Below are positions 48,942-60,137 of a stretch of DNA of 64,000 bases, piece after piece. The DNA is taken from positions 4,168,461 through 4,232,460 of the forward strand of contig CAJSYZ010000007.1 of assembly GCA_910574455.1 (NCBI GenBank), given 5' to 3'. This DNA is from Trichaptum fuscoviolaceum (lineage: Eukaryota > Basidiomycota > Agaricomycetes > Hymenochaetales > Trichaptaceae). Below the pieces are notes generated by a model, which worked only from the letters and a program-made list of their open reading frames with translations, ran no database searches and had not been told where the DNA came from. The translations under genes were made by a program, and so were the position numbers. Position 1 is the stretch's first letter; each line of letters opens with the position of its first letter.

Positions 48942-49218
48942 TTTGCCATCTGCACAGAGAGTGCATTTGGCATATTCTGAGCTTTCTGGGTGTTTTCTGG
49001 AGGATTGGAGGGTGCTGGAGAGGTCTCATGGTGCTGCTGGAGGTCACTGGAGGTGGTTTGAGGGACGGGACAGGCGGGACAGCTGCACGGCGCTCGAAAC
49101 ACTCATCCGGACGTATGCCCGGACACTGCAGAAATGAGCCATTCTTCTTCGCTTGGCTTTTTCAATGAGTCGGTGAGTATCGGCCGTCTCTATTATCTGT
49201 CTAGAGCTTTCAAAAGGT

Positions 49219-49226
49219 ATAAATAC
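49219..49226 (+). promoter_or_regulatory. TATA-box-like element of a possible non-coding or LTR-type transcript (R1)
   Basis: TATAAATA followed about 80 bp later by a GTAAGT donor (49308) and a CATAG end (49356), then an ATG directly before another GTAAGT (49381). No substantial ORF follows. The same arrangement is kept in R2 (55411) and R3 (61602). It could be a solo LTR promoter or a spliced non-coding gene. Confidence 0.3.
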
Positions 49227-49934
49227 TGGCCCAATCTATCCCCAAGTTCCTCAGGCTCTTTGCCCTCTTCCCTCGTCTCTCGCAGCTCTCCTGTGTGCAC
49301 ACACTGTAAGTGTCTCCTGGTTTTCGTAGTCAATGCTAAAGCTAACATTTCACTCATAGTTGTTATTACTATATACAATGGTAAGTGCAATCTGATTACA
49401 GGATTTGTTGATTTCTAACTTGAATTAGTTTATTGTCTGACTGCGTGCGCAACCTTACCCAAGACCATCTCAAGTTTGTCGCGCATTTGCATTGCGAATG
49501 AATCTTAAAGTCGCCCGTGAAGAACAAGGAGATCCTACTATGACTTGCGCAAGACGCGATTGCGCGCTGTCTGCGCAATGGTTCGAAACTGAGAAATGAG
49601 TCTGATCGGACCCTAGACTGACAGCAACTCACCGAAATGGTCCTACTTTGAGTGCTTTCTTGTTGTAAGCACTTGTAACTTGTGTCCGTGAGCTTTCAAG
49701 ATTGGCGTCTGTCCCTGAAGCGCCGTCCGCGCCGTCGTGACTTGCGTCCGTACCACTACCACTTGCAAATGTGACCTCAACTGTCGCCTATACCAGACAT
49801 CCGAAGACATGTGTGAACACTTTTTATCTCGAATGTAGGACCAGGGTATTGCGATGCACAGATGGAGCGGTGATGGTGACATTGAAGGTACGTCTACAGC
49901 ACATTCTGTCCGATCCTGTCGATTGCTAAGAATG

Positions 49935-50600
49935 CCCGAGCAGCGAGTGCGAAGCGTCTGAACCTCAAGGCAAATACATTTATGGCATCAGCGCATGCGA
50001 TGGTGCTGTACCCATCTTCCATTGAATTCTGCGGCGAAGAGGCCGTTCTTATGTGACGCGATGAACTGCGCGCTTCAAAGATCGCCGCAAGCACTGGTGC
50101 TGTAATGCGCCGTATGCGATGGTGCTGTACCCATTTTCCATTGGATTCTACGGCGAAGATGCCGTTCTTGTGTGACGCGATGAACTGCGAGCTTCGACGA
50201 TCGCCGCAAGCAATGGTGCTGTACCCATCTTCCTTTGGATTCTACGGCGAAGAGGCCATTCTTGTGACGCGATGAACTGCGCGCTTCGAAGATCATGGCG
50301 AAATGAATTCTTAGCCCCGAAGTTTATGAGCTTAAAGGCTATCATCCTTTGTTACCTGTGCCCTCGAAGTCTCAACAAATTGCGCATTCACAACACTAGT
50401 ACTGGCCCTCGATGGTCGCGTCCTCGCAATGCGGCGATGCCAGCAACAGCAATCGTCCGCGGACAACTACAAACAGACTCGCGGACGGAGACCAGCATCA
50501 AAGAATACACCTTTGATGCTCGTCTGCGCACTGGCATGCATGGCTGCGCTCGAGGCTGAGCGACTTCTCGCAGAGGAGGCCATGTTTTTTTTTTACCATC
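49935..50600 (+). pseudogene. TRR1 3' fragment with internal minisatellite (R2)
   Basis: Starts in the codons for ASAKRLNLK and keeps colinear islands of TRR1: the ATGCGATGGTGCTGTACCCAT stretch around the redox site in shortened form, GCGATGAACTGCGCGCTTCG (RDELRAS) and the [25 protein letters not shown] and [12 protein letters not shown] coding pieces, with the sequence between them lost. The redox-to-RDELRAS part is repeated about three times: copies start at about 49999, 50118 and 50213 with periods of about 119 and 95 bp. No 5' half of the gene, no open frame across it. Non-functional. Confidence 0.88.
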
Positions 50601-50708
50601 CTTGTATTTAGAGATTCTTCTTCACGGATAGACTGTTATTGAAGCATGTCTTCGAATGTTGATTAATGTACATATTGCGAAGTATAAACAATTGAACTAC
50701 AAGTAAAA

Positions 50709-53264
50709 CTATGATTCGCCCGCGTCAGAACCCTCAACATCCGTGTCTATCCAGCTCTCAGACTCTGTATCGATATCCTGAAACTTTGTAGGGCTTCGCG
50801 ACGAATGCCATTGAGAGTGGAGGGTCAGCCCTGTCGCCGTTTGTAAGGGAGCAAGAGGCTCGCGAAAGACGACTCCTTGCATCGAGGGCCAAAAGACGTC
50901 ACTCGGGCTTTTGCTGTCCTCGCCTCTCGTCGGGCTCATTTCGACTAAAGCCTGCAGTCCACCTTGCGCAGCCTGCACTGGGTCGTTCTCCGTCGCTGAA
51001 GTTGAACCCACTCGGGGTGTTCGCGATGGACGGATCTCGTGCAAGTGAGCGCTCTTCGCCCACTTCTTCGCGCTGAGCGGGGAAGGACCGACTGAGAACG
51101 ACTGCACCACGCCAAGTCCTGCAGCGGGCGAGTTATGCGAGCTCGATCGACGGAGGCGCGGACGACCCAAGCTATTCAGACCGCTAGCCACGCCGTTGTT
51201 GTGGCCGAAGGAAGAAACAAGGTTAGGCGAACGCGGAGAGTGTCCGTGATATGAGATCGATGATGGTGTACCCGGTCGGTGAGCAACGAGGTGTCGGGGG
51301 ACGGGTGAACGAATGTGTGTAGGTAAACGAGGCTTGCTGGGAGACGATAAGGACTGGACAGGCGTCCTGCGCTGCGGCGTCCGGTCCTCGTCAACGCGAG
51401 AGGAAGCAGGGAAAGGCACCCTTTCGCCGTCATCTCGGACAACGATCGTGGGCTTCAAGTTCTTAACATTCGGATTCTTCGGTGTCGGAGTCGGGCTCCT
51501 TGTCCTCCCACCAAATTTCGTCCACTCTCCACCACTGAGGCTACTCAAATGCCGTCTACCCCATTCTCGCAGCGAGTCCCTCCGACTGCTGGACGCGATC
51601 AAGGTCTCCCCTCTCGACCCGCGGGTCAGAGCCATGAACACCAACACAGTCAGCAAGAGGCAGAGCTGTGCAATTCCTAGCCTCTTTTCGAGCACAACTT
51701 CATCTGCAAGGTGGCTAAAGCGCCGTTCGAGTTCTCCATGCTCTCGTTCAAGTCGGCGGCGCTGGGCGGCCCAGTCTTCTGTGGCACGCTGCATATGCTG
51801 GGCGTGTGCTTTCCCTATCCCTTCCAATCGACCGAGGTCCTCCTCCAGGCGGCGAAGAGCCTCGCGCATGGAACGTGTCTGCTCTTCGACATACCGAAGG
51901 TAGAGCGTTGCATTCATTTCGAGGGCCCCTAGGCGAGTCATAATTGTGCGATATATTGATTCACCAGCGCCGACAACAGCGGGTACTCTTGAATCATGTG
52001 GGACAATGGTCGGGATGAGAATGGGTTTAGATACTGATACGGACGATGCAGCCACTTGAGTAGCATGTGAGGATTCAGAGGCAGAAGACTCGATGATAGC
52101 TGACGAGGAACTGCTGGTATCGACAATGACTGGCGAGGAAACAGGCAGAACTTGGCTTGAGACTTGCGAGAAACTCGTTACGATTGACGATGAATCAGAG
52201 ACTGTCGAAGGAGACTGCAATTTCGCGCTGGCCTCTCTGATTTCGCTCGAGGGAGGCGTAGATAATTTTGTCGCAGGAACGAGAGTGCTCACAACCGAGG
52301 CCTCTCCTTCTGCTATTGTTTCCGGTGCTTTGTCTCTCTTCTCATTCGTTTCGCCAACCGTCTCTTTTGCCATCGCCACCGCGTCGTTAGGAATTGGAGG
52401 AGATATGACAGGAGCTTGTACGGGCTCCTCGATCTCGCCACGCTTCTTCTGAGATTCCTCTTCCCAAAGGTCCCATTTCCAAGCGTCAAGGTGCGTAAGG
52501 CCATATACCCGTAGAAGAGATAGTGGGCAGTAAAATTCGTTCCCATAGTGCGAGTGGAAGTCAATTCGAATGTACCGGTAGAAGTCTCGTAGGGAAATCG
52601 GTGGATGGAAAGACTGAATGAAGTCTGTCAACATCGTATTTATGAGAGAACGCAACTGGCGCACCTGAATTCCACGGATATTCTTCGCTGTGTATCTCCC
52701 AGCTGGAGTCCATGCAGCCGGGTCTGGCGTGTCTGTCTGAGCGACACTAACACTAAACTCCTTGACCACTCCAGAGAAGAATTCGAAGTTTGCTAACTGC
52801 ACGGTATCAATTCGGATGTCCTCGCATAGCTCAACTACAACATATTGCTGCTCTCCAGGAGTCTTGCAAGGGCTGAGCATGTACCTATCCTTCTTCGAGG
52901 AAAGAATAGATATGGCATGTTTTGCTGAACGATGTGACCCACGTATACGAGCTGAGCAGTCAAGGTCGGCATAGTTGAACCTGTCAATCAGAGGAACCCC
53001 GAAGTGCGGTGATGGCGCTGGCTCCGGCGCAGACGGCTGGAGTTCTGTTTGAGGCTCAGAAGAGTGTTGTTGCGAGCTATTGACATTGGGAGCGTTGGCA
53101 AACACCCTGCCTGTATCTCGACTAGAACTATCGTTCTCGTGCATCTGAGCCTGCTTCGCTTTCCAATCGTCGATTTCCTCCGCAAGTTCATTTGAAGGCC
53201 GAGGTGTGAGGCAGCATATCGGCGGCTCTGGCGGCCTTTGAGCGAATTTTGAAATGCCGTGCAA
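50709..53264 (-). CDS. SLP1: SUN-domain ER/nuclear-envelope membrane protein (SLP1/OPT type), copy 2
   Basis: 851 codons from MHGISKFAQRPPEPPICCL. Residues about 90-270 form a SUN domain: FNYADLDCSARIRGSHRSAK, ILSSKKDRYMLSPCKTPGEQ, YVVVELCEDIRIDTVQLANF and FYRYIRIDFHSHYGNEFYCP, to YGLTHLDAWKW. A Ser/Thr/Val-rich spacer follows, then IYRTIMTRLGALEMNATLYL typical of Slp1/OPT proteins, a coiled coil (MREALRRLEEDLGRLEGIGK), one membrane helix (IAQLCLLLTVLVFMALTRG) and a Ser/Arg/Pro-rich cytoplasmic tail ending DVEGSDAGES. An in-frame leader upstream of 53264 (AAGLLALIFSSPALADP, Ala-Leu-Ala/Asp) looks like a signal peptide; its start codon probably lies in an unmodelled first exon. Family members help fold membrane and secreted proteins in the ER or act at the nuclear envelope. 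Tail deletions relative to copy 1 are all in frame. Confidence 0.88.
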   Translation of the reverse strand: MHGISKFAQRPPEPPICCLTPRPSNELAEEIDDWKAKQAQMHENDSSSRDTGRVFANAPNVNSSQQHSSEPQTELQPSAPEPAPSPHFGVPLIDRFNYADLDCSARIRGSHRSAKHAISILSSKKDRYMLSPCKTPGEQQYVVVELCEDIRIDTVQLANFEFFSGVVKEFSVSVAQTDTPDPAAWTPAGRYTAKNIRGIQVRQLRSLINTMLTDFIQSFHPPISLRDFYRYIRIDFHSHYGNEFYCPLSLLRVYGLTHLDAWKWDLWEEESQKKRGEIEEPVQAPVISPPIPNDAVAMAKETVGETNEKRDKAPETIAEGEASVVSTLVPATKLSTPPSSEIREASAKLQSPSTVSDSSSIVTSFSQVSSQVLPVSSPVIVDTSSSSSAIIESSASESSHATQVAASSVSVSKPILIPTIVPHDSRVPAVVGAGESIYRTIMTRLGALEMNATLYLRYVEEQTRSMREALRRLEEDLGRLEGIGKAHAQHMQRATEDWAAQRRRLEREHGELERRFSHLADEVVLEKRLGIAQLCLLLTVLVFMALTRGSRGETLIASSSRRDSLREWGRRHLSSLSGGEWTKFGGRTRSPTPTPKNPNVKNLKPTIVVRDDGERVPFPASSRVDEDRTPQRRTPVQSLSSPSKPRLPTHIRSPVPRHLVAHRPGTPSSISYHGHSPRSPNLVSSFGHNNGVASGLNSLGRPRLRRSSSHNSPAAGLGVVQSFSVGPSPLSAKKWAKSAHLHEIRPSRTPRVGSTSATENDPVQAAQGGLQALVEMSPTRGEDSKSPSDVFWPSMQGVVFREPLAPLQTATGLTLHSQWHSSRSPTKFQDIDTESESWIDTDVEGSDAGES

Positions 53265-53945
53265 AGCATCGTACGGCGAGGTGGGATCCGCAAGAGCGGG
53301 AGATGAGAAGATGAGGGCGAGCAGGCCGGCGGCGCGGCGGCGGTAGGCGTGGGTAAGTCCCGGGCCAGTACAGATAGCTGGTGGTCGCTGAAGGGTCGAG
53401 AGATCTGCACGACATTGGATCCAATGAATTTGTTAGTAAAAGCAAATGGAAAGGCCAGCATTGGCTAGAAAGTCGAAAAATGTCGTATGTAGCTCTCTTG
53501 GAGACTGGCGCATACTAATTTGCGCATAAGTACGCGAGGCATGGCTAGCAATAAGCGATGTAGTGGGATGCGAAGCGGGAGAGAAAATTTAGGATTACAT
53601 GTCCGCGACGCGCGGCCACTTCTTCTCTTGCACTCAAGCCCTACAATTCTCTCCTCCTCAAGACTGCCTGCTTCAAGCTCTCCTGCTTCAAGATATTATT
53701 GAGATGTTAAACAAACACTCCTTTTGCTTTCAGACCTACACTACAATGAAGAAGTTAGCTCTTGCAGATGGGTGCTTTCAAGACTACAACGGATGGCTGA
53801 ACCGCTGGCAGAGAGAGTCTCCACTTTGCAATACTTATGCTAGCACTTTTGCAAAAGACATGGTCTTGTTCAATTGATTGTGTATTTGGCATCAACTGCA
53901 ACAGAGTGCATTTGCGACAAGCGCAAGACTCATTGCTCGCCGGAA

Positions 53946-54200
53946 GAAAAAACATATATATATTGCTATCTTGCGCAAGTCTCAATTGCGCTTGCTGCCC
54001 CGATGTGGCTCAAATTCAGAACATGTCACGGTAAGGTTAGCCGCCCTTGAATGGACCTTGCTCACCGGAAGCAAAAACATATATACATTGTCATCTTCGG
54101 CCTTGAGTCTTGCTGTCCTGACATTGCTCTCTGGGCTTGAAAGCTTGCTGTCCTGATGCCGCTCGCCGGGAGCAAAAACATATATACATTGTCATCTTTG
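53946..54200. repeat. AT-rich spaced repeat (R2)
   Basis: Same element as in R1, with the ACATATATACATTGTCATCT phrase at about 54077 and 54178 and a variant at about 53951. Additional 40-60 bp insertions relative to R1 nearby (for example after 53735 and 54213). Confidence 0.6.
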
Positions 54201-54584
54201 GTGTCCTCGGAACATGAGTTAGAAGGTGCTCACCGGAAAGAGTTGGGCAAGACAAGCTCAAAAGCTCGCTTAAAGTGCTCAGGGTCGAGTTTCGGGCTCA
54301 TTCCCTCAGATATTTTGATTATTTTAATGTCAAGCTCTCTCTTCTATAATACAGATTAACTCTGGTATCTAAAACCAATGCAATCGAAGGAGAAACTGAG
54401 ATAATTTGCACCGGCCGGACTCGGAGTTGATTACGTAAGCAGGGTCAATGCGTGCTACCAATCCTGGCCCAACCTCCTGCTCTGCAACCATGACCTGCGA
54501 GCAGGCCATTGAACCTATCTCATTGCTCACAACCTCTGGAATTCAGCTTTCCATCACCATAGGCCACTACACCAGCATGCAAGT

Positions 54585-55133
54585 CTATGCTTCCCTGCAT
54601 CTCAGCCCCGAAATCCAGACACAGAGAGGTGAGTGCTCTCCCGGCCTCTCGCACCTCCTTCCAAGGCTTGCAATGCTCGGGACACTATCCACGTCTGATG
54701 GAAGGTCCTGAAACACTTGGAAGGCTTCTAGGCTGGACGTAATACCACCCGATAAGCGAAATGTGCGAGCAAAACTGTCCAAATTGCAGAATCTCCGGGT
54801 GAGCTCCTCCAAGCTGCTGTAGGCCTGTTCAACACACATTGAAAACATACCTAAGTTCTGTGCTGCAACAATGACTACTGATATATCAACTATAGACCCC
54901 AAGGCTCGAAGATACACCACCCCGCCTCCCCCCAGCTCACGAACTCGACCCGAGCAAGCCGTGCAAGTGCAGCACGGCTCGTACCTCCCATTCACTCGGA
55001 AGACATCTTCCATACTTCGCCTCGCTCTTTTCGCATCAGAAACCAGGGGTTCAGGGTCTCGGCTATGCTGTGGGAATGGCGCTACTGCGTAGCCGCTGTC
55101 TGCAATGCCCGGAGGCTGTATTTTTGCGAGCAC
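54585..55133 (-). CDS. Unrecognised 182-codon ORF in R2
   Basis: Same length as the R1 ORF and identical to that of R3. Differs from R1 by several replacement changes (for example Cys to Arg in the Cys patch). No function proposed. Confidence 0.3.
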   Translation of the reverse strand: MLAKIQPPGIADSGYAVAPFPQHSRDPEPLVSDAKRARRSMEDVFRVNGRYEPCCTCTACSGRVRELGGGGVVYLRALGSIVDISVVIVAAQNLGMFSMCVEQAYSSLEELTRRFCNLDSFARTFRLSGGITSSLEAFQVFQDLPSDVDSVPSIASLGRRCERPGEHSPLCVWISGLRCREA

Positions 55134-56126
55134 TTTGCCATCTGCACAGAGAGTGCATTTGGCATATTCTGAGCTTTCTGGGTGCTTTCTGGAGGATTGG
55201 AGGGTGCTGGAGAGGTCTCATGGTGCTGCTGGAGGTCACTGGAGGTGGTTTGAGGGACGGGACAGGCGGGACAGCTGCACGGCGCTCGAAACACTCATCC
55301 GGACGTATGCCCGGACACTGCAGAAATGAGCCATTCTTCTTCGCTTGGCTTTTTCAATGAGTCGGTGAGTATCGGCCGTCTCTATTATCTGTCTAGAGCT
55401 TTCAAAAGGTATAAATACTGGCCCAATCTATCCCCAAGTTCCTCAGGCTCTTTGCCCTCTTCCCTCGTCTCTCGCAGCTCTCCTGTGTGCACACACTGTA
55501 AGTGTCTCCTGGTTTTCGTAGTCAATGCTAAAGCTAACATTTCACTCATAGTTGTTATTACTATATACAATGGTAAGTGCAATCTGATTACAGGATTTGT
55601 TGATTTCTAACTTGAATTAGTTTATTGTCTGACTGCGTGCGCAACCTTACCCAAGACCATCTCAAGTTTGTCGCGCATTTGCATTGCGAATGAATCTTAA
55701 AGTCGCCCGTGAAGAACAAGGAGATCCTACTATGACTTGCGCAAGACGCGATTGCGCGCTGTCTGCGCAATGGTTCGAAACTGAGAAATGAGTCTGATCG
55801 GACCCTAGACTGACAGCAACTCACCGAAATGGTCCTACTTTGAGTGCTTTCTTGTTGTAAGCACTTGTAACTTGTGTCCGTGAGCTTTCAAGATTGGCGT
55901 CTGTCCCTGAAGCGCCGTCCGCGCCGTCGTGACTTGCGTCCGTACCACTACCACTTGCAAATGTGACCTCAACTGTCGCCTATACCAGACATCCGAAGAC
56001 ATGTGTGAACACTTTTTATCTCGAATGTAGGACCAGGGTATTGCGATGCACAGATGGAGCGGTGATGGTGACATTGAAGGTACGTCTACAGCACATTCTG
56101 TCCGATCCTGTCGATTGCTAAGAATG

Positions 56127-56792
56127 CCCGAGCAGCGAGTGCGAAGCGTCTGAACCTCAAGGCAAATACATTTATGGCATCAGCGCATGCGATGGTGCTG
56201 TACCCATCTTCCATTGAATTCTGCGGCGAAGAGGCCGTTCTTATGTGACGCGATGAACTGCGCGCTTCAAAGATCGCCGCAAGCACTGGTGCTGTAATGC
56301 GCCGTATGCGATGGTGCTGTACCCATTTTCCATTGGATTCTACGGCGAAGATGCCGTTCTTGTGTGACGCGATGAACTGCGAGCTTCGACGATCGCCGCA
56401 AGCAATGGTGCTGTACCCATCTTCCTTTGGATTCTACGGCGAAGAGGCCATTCTTGTGACGCGATGAACTGCGCGCTTCGAAGATCATGGCGAAATGAAT
56501 TCTTAGCCCCGAAGTTTATGAGCTTAAAGGCTATCATCCTTTGTTACCTGTGCCCTCGAAGTCTCAACAAATTGCGCATTCACAACACTAGTACTGGCCC
56601 TCGATGGTCGCGTCCTCGCAATGCGGCGATGCCAGCAACAGCAATCGTCCGCGGACAACTACAAACAGACTCGCGGACGGAGACCAGCATCAAAGAATAC
56701 ACCTTTGATGCTCGTCTGCGCACTGGCATGCATGGCTGCGCTCGAGGCTGAGCGACTTCTCGCAGAGGAGGCCATGTTTTTTTTTTACCATC
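56127..56792 (+). pseudogene. TRR1 3' fragment with internal minisatellite (R3)
   Basis: Same as the R2 fragment, shifted by 6192: minisatellite copies start at about 56191, 56310 and 56405. Non-functional. Confidence 0.88.
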
Positions 56793-56900
56793 CTTGTATT
56801 TAGAGATTCTTCTTCACGGATAGACTGTTATTGAAGCATGTCTTCGAATGTTGATTAATGTACATATTGCGAAGTATAAACAATTGAACTACAAGTAAAA

Positions 56901-59456
56901 CTATGATTCGCCCGCGTCAGAACCCTCAACATCCGTGTCTATCCAGCTCTCAGACTCTGTATCGATATCCTGAAACTTTGTAGGGCTTCGCGACGAATGC
57001 CATTGAGAGTGGAGGGTCAGCCCTGTCGCCGTTTGTAAGGGAGCAAGAGGCTCGCGAAAGACGACTCCTTGCATCGAGGGCCAAAAGACGTCACTCGGGC
57101 TTTTGCTGTCCTCGCCTCTCGTCGGGCTCATTTCGACTAAAGCCTGCAGTCCACCTTGCGCAGCCTGCACTGGGTCGTTCTCCGTCGCTGAAGTTGAACC
57201 CACTCGGGGTGTTCGCGATGGACGGATCTCGTGCAAGTGAGCGCTCTTCGCCCACTTCTTCGCGCTGAGCGGGGAAGGACCGACTGAGAACGACTGCACC
57301 ACGCCAAGTCCTGCAGCGGGCGAGTTATGCGAGCTCGATCGACGGAGGCGCGGACGACCCAAGCTATTCAGACCGCTAGCCACGCCGTTGTTGTGGCCGA
57401 AGGAAGAAACAAGGTTAGGCGAACGCGGAGAGTGTCCGTGATATGAGATCGATGATGGTGTACCCGGTCGGTGAGCAACGAGGTGTCGGGGGACGGGTGA
57501 ACGAATGTGTGTAGGTAAACGAGGCTTGCTGGGAGACGATAAGGACTGGACAGGCGTCCTGCGCTGCGGCGTCCGGTCCTCGTCAACGCGAGAGGAAGCA
57601 GGGAAAGGCACCCTTTCGCCGTCATCTCGGACAACGATCGTGGGCTTCAAGTTCTTAACATTCGGATTCTTCGGTGTCGGAGTCGGGCTCCTTGTCCTCC
57701 CACCAAATTTCGTCCACTCTCCACCACTGAGGCTACTCAAATGCCGTCTACCCCATTCTCGCAGCGAGTCCCTCCGACTGCTGGACGCGATCAAGGTCTC
57801 CCCTCTCGACCCGCGGGTCAGAGCCATGAACACCAACACAGTCAGCAAGAGGCAGAGCTGTGCAATTCCTAGCCTCTTTTCGAGCACAACTTCATCTGCA
57901 AGGTGGCTAAAGCGCCGTTCGAGTTCTCCATGCTCTCGTTCAAGTCGGCGGCGCTGGGCGGCCCAGTCTTCTGTGGCACGCTGCATATGCTGGGCGTGTG
58001 CTTTCCCTATCCCTTCCAATCGACCGAGGTCCTCCTCCAGGCGGCGAAGAGCCTCGCGCATGGAACGTGTCTGCTCTTCGACATACCGAAGGTAGAGCGT
58101 TGCATTCATTTCGAGGGCCCCTAGGCGAGTCATAATTGTGCGATATATTGATTCACCAGCGCCGACAACAGCGGGTACTCTTGAATCATGTGGGACAATG
58201 GTCGGGATGAGAATGGGTTTAGATACTGATACGGACGATGCAGCCACTTGAGTAGCATGTGAGGATTCAGAGGCAGAAGACTCGATGATAGCTGACGAGG
58301 AACTGCTGGTATCGACAATGACTGGCGAGGAAACAGGCAGAACTTGGCTTGAGACTTGCGAGAAACTCGTTACGATTGACGATGAATCAGAGACTGTCGA
58401 AGGAGACTGCAATTTCGCGCTGGCCTCTCTGATTTCGCTCGAGGGAGGCGTAGATAATTTTGTCGCAGGAACGAGAGTGCTCACAACCGAGGCCTCTCCT
58501 TCTGCTATTGTTTCCGGTGCTTTGTCTCTCTTCTCATTCGTTTCGCCAACCGTCTCTTTTGCCATCGCCACCGCGTCGTTAGGAATTGGAGGAGATATGA
58601 CAGGAGCTTGTACGGGCTCCTCGATCTCGCCACGCTTCTTCTGAGATTCCTCTTCCCAAAGGTCCCATTTCCAAGCGTCAAGGTGCGTAAGGCCATATAC
58701 CCGTAGAAGAGATAGTGGGCAGTAAAATTCGTTCCCATAGTGCGAGTGGAAGTCAATTCGAATGTACCGGTAGAAGTCTCGTAGGGAAATCGGTGGATGG
58801 AAAGACTGAATGAAGTCTGTCAACATCGTATTTATGAGAGAACGCAACTGGCGCACCTGAATTCCACGGATATTCTTCGCTGTGTATCTCCCAGCTGGAG
58901 TCCATGCAGCCGGGTCTGGCGTGTCTGTCTGAGCGACACTAACACTAAACTCCTTGACCACTCCAGAGAAGAATTCGAAGTTTGCTAACTGCACGGTATC
59001 AATTCGGATGTCCTCGCATAGCTCAACTACAACATATTGCTGCTCTCCAGGAGTCTTGCAAGGGCTGAGCATGTACCTATCCTTCTTCGAGGAAAGAATA
59101 GATATGGCATGTTTTGCTGAACGATGTGACCCACGTATACGAGCTGAGCAGTCAAGGTCGGCATAGTTGAACCTGTCAATCAGAGGAACCCCGAAGTGCG
59201 GTGATGGCGCTGGCTCCGGCGCAGACGGCTGGAGTTCTGTTTGAGGCTCAGAAGAGTGTTGTTGCGAGCTATTGACATTGGGAGCGTTGGCAAACACCCT
59301 GCCTGTATCTCGACTAGAACTATCGTTCTCGTGCATCTGAGCCTGCTTCGCTTTCCAATCGTCGATTTCCTCCGCAAGTTCATTTGAAGGCCGAGGTGTG
59401 AGGCAGCATATCGGCGGCTCTGGCGGCCTTTGAGCGAATTTTGAAATGCCGTGCAA
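56901..59456 (-). CDS. SLP1: SUN-domain ER/nuclear-envelope membrane protein (SLP1/OPT type), copy 3
   Basis: Protein identical to that of R2 over all 851 codons, with the same upstream signal-peptide-like leader. Convergent with the TRR1 fragment as in the other units. Whether both copies are transcribed cannot be seen from sequence. Confidence 0.88.
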   Translation of the reverse strand: MHGISKFAQRPPEPPICCLTPRPSNELAEEIDDWKAKQAQMHENDSSSRDTGRVFANAPNVNSSQQHSSEPQTELQPSAPEPAPSPHFGVPLIDRFNYADLDCSARIRGSHRSAKHAISILSSKKDRYMLSPCKTPGEQQYVVVELCEDIRIDTVQLANFEFFSGVVKEFSVSVAQTDTPDPAAWTPAGRYTAKNIRGIQVRQLRSLINTMLTDFIQSFHPPISLRDFYRYIRIDFHSHYGNEFYCPLSLLRVYGLTHLDAWKWDLWEEESQKKRGEIEEPVQAPVISPPIPNDAVAMAKETVGETNEKRDKAPETIAEGEASVVSTLVPATKLSTPPSSEIREASAKLQSPSTVSDSSSIVTSFSQVSSQVLPVSSPVIVDTSSSSSAIIESSASESSHATQVAASSVSVSKPILIPTIVPHDSRVPAVVGAGESIYRTIMTRLGALEMNATLYLRYVEEQTRSMREALRRLEEDLGRLEGIGKAHAQHMQRATEDWAAQRRRLEREHGELERRFSHLADEVVLEKRLGIAQLCLLLTVLVFMALTRGSRGETLIASSSRRDSLREWGRRHLSSLSGGEWTKFGGRTRSPTPTPKNPNVKNLKPTIVVRDDGERVPFPASSRVDEDRTPQRRTPVQSLSSPSKPRLPTHIRSPVPRHLVAHRPGTPSSISYHGHSPRSPNLVSSFGHNNGVASGLNSLGRPRLRRSSSHNSPAAGLGVVQSFSVGPSPLSAKKWAKSAHLHEIRPSRTPRVGSTSATENDPVQAAQGGLQALVEMSPTRGEDSKSPSDVFWPSMQGVVFREPLAPLQTATGLTLHSQWHSSRSPTKFQDIDTESESWIDTDVEGSDAGES

Positions 59457-60137
59457 AGCATCGTACGGCGAGGTGGGATCCGCAAGAGCGGGAGATGAGA
59501 AGATGAGGGCGAGCAGGCCGGCGGCGCGGCGGCGGTAGGCGTGGGTAAGTCCCGGGCCAGTACAGATAGCTGGTGGTCGCTGAAGGGTCGAGAGATCTGC
59601 ACGACATTGGATCCAATGAATTTGTTAGTAAAAGCAAATGGAAAGGCCAGCATTGGCTAGAAAGTCGAAAAATGTCGTATGTAGCTCTCTTGGAGACTGG
59701 CGCATACTAATTTGCGCATAAGTACGCGAGGCATGGCTAGCAATAAGCGATGTAGTGGGATGCGAAGCGGGAGAGAAAATTTAGGATTACATGTCCGCGA
59801 CGCGCGGCCACTTCTTCTCTTGCACTCAAGCCCTACAATTCTCTCCTCCTCAAGACTGCCTGCTTCAAGCTCTCCTGCTTCAAGATATTATTGAGATGTT
59901 AAACAAACACTCCTTTTGCTTTCAGACCTACACTACAATGAAGAAGTTAGCTCTTGCAGATGGGTGCTTTCAAGACTACAACGGATGGCTGAACCGCTGG
60001 CAGAGAGAGTCTCCACTTTGCAATACTTATGCTAGCACTTTTGCAAAAGACATGGTCTTGTTCAATTGATTGTGTATTTGGCATCAACTGCAACAGAGTG
60101 CATTTGCGACAAGCGCAAGACTCATTGCTCGCCGGAA

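Larger units (their letters stand above)
49918..56109. repeat. Tandem unit R2
   Basis: 6192-bp unit: TRR1 3' fragment, SUN copy 2 (minus), AT-rich spaced repeat, 182-codon ORF and TATA-containing segment. All the longer frames have the same length and sequence in R3, shifted by 6192 (6191 after a one-base difference in an A-run at about 54260). R2 differs from R1 by many substitutions and small indels. Confidence 0.92.
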
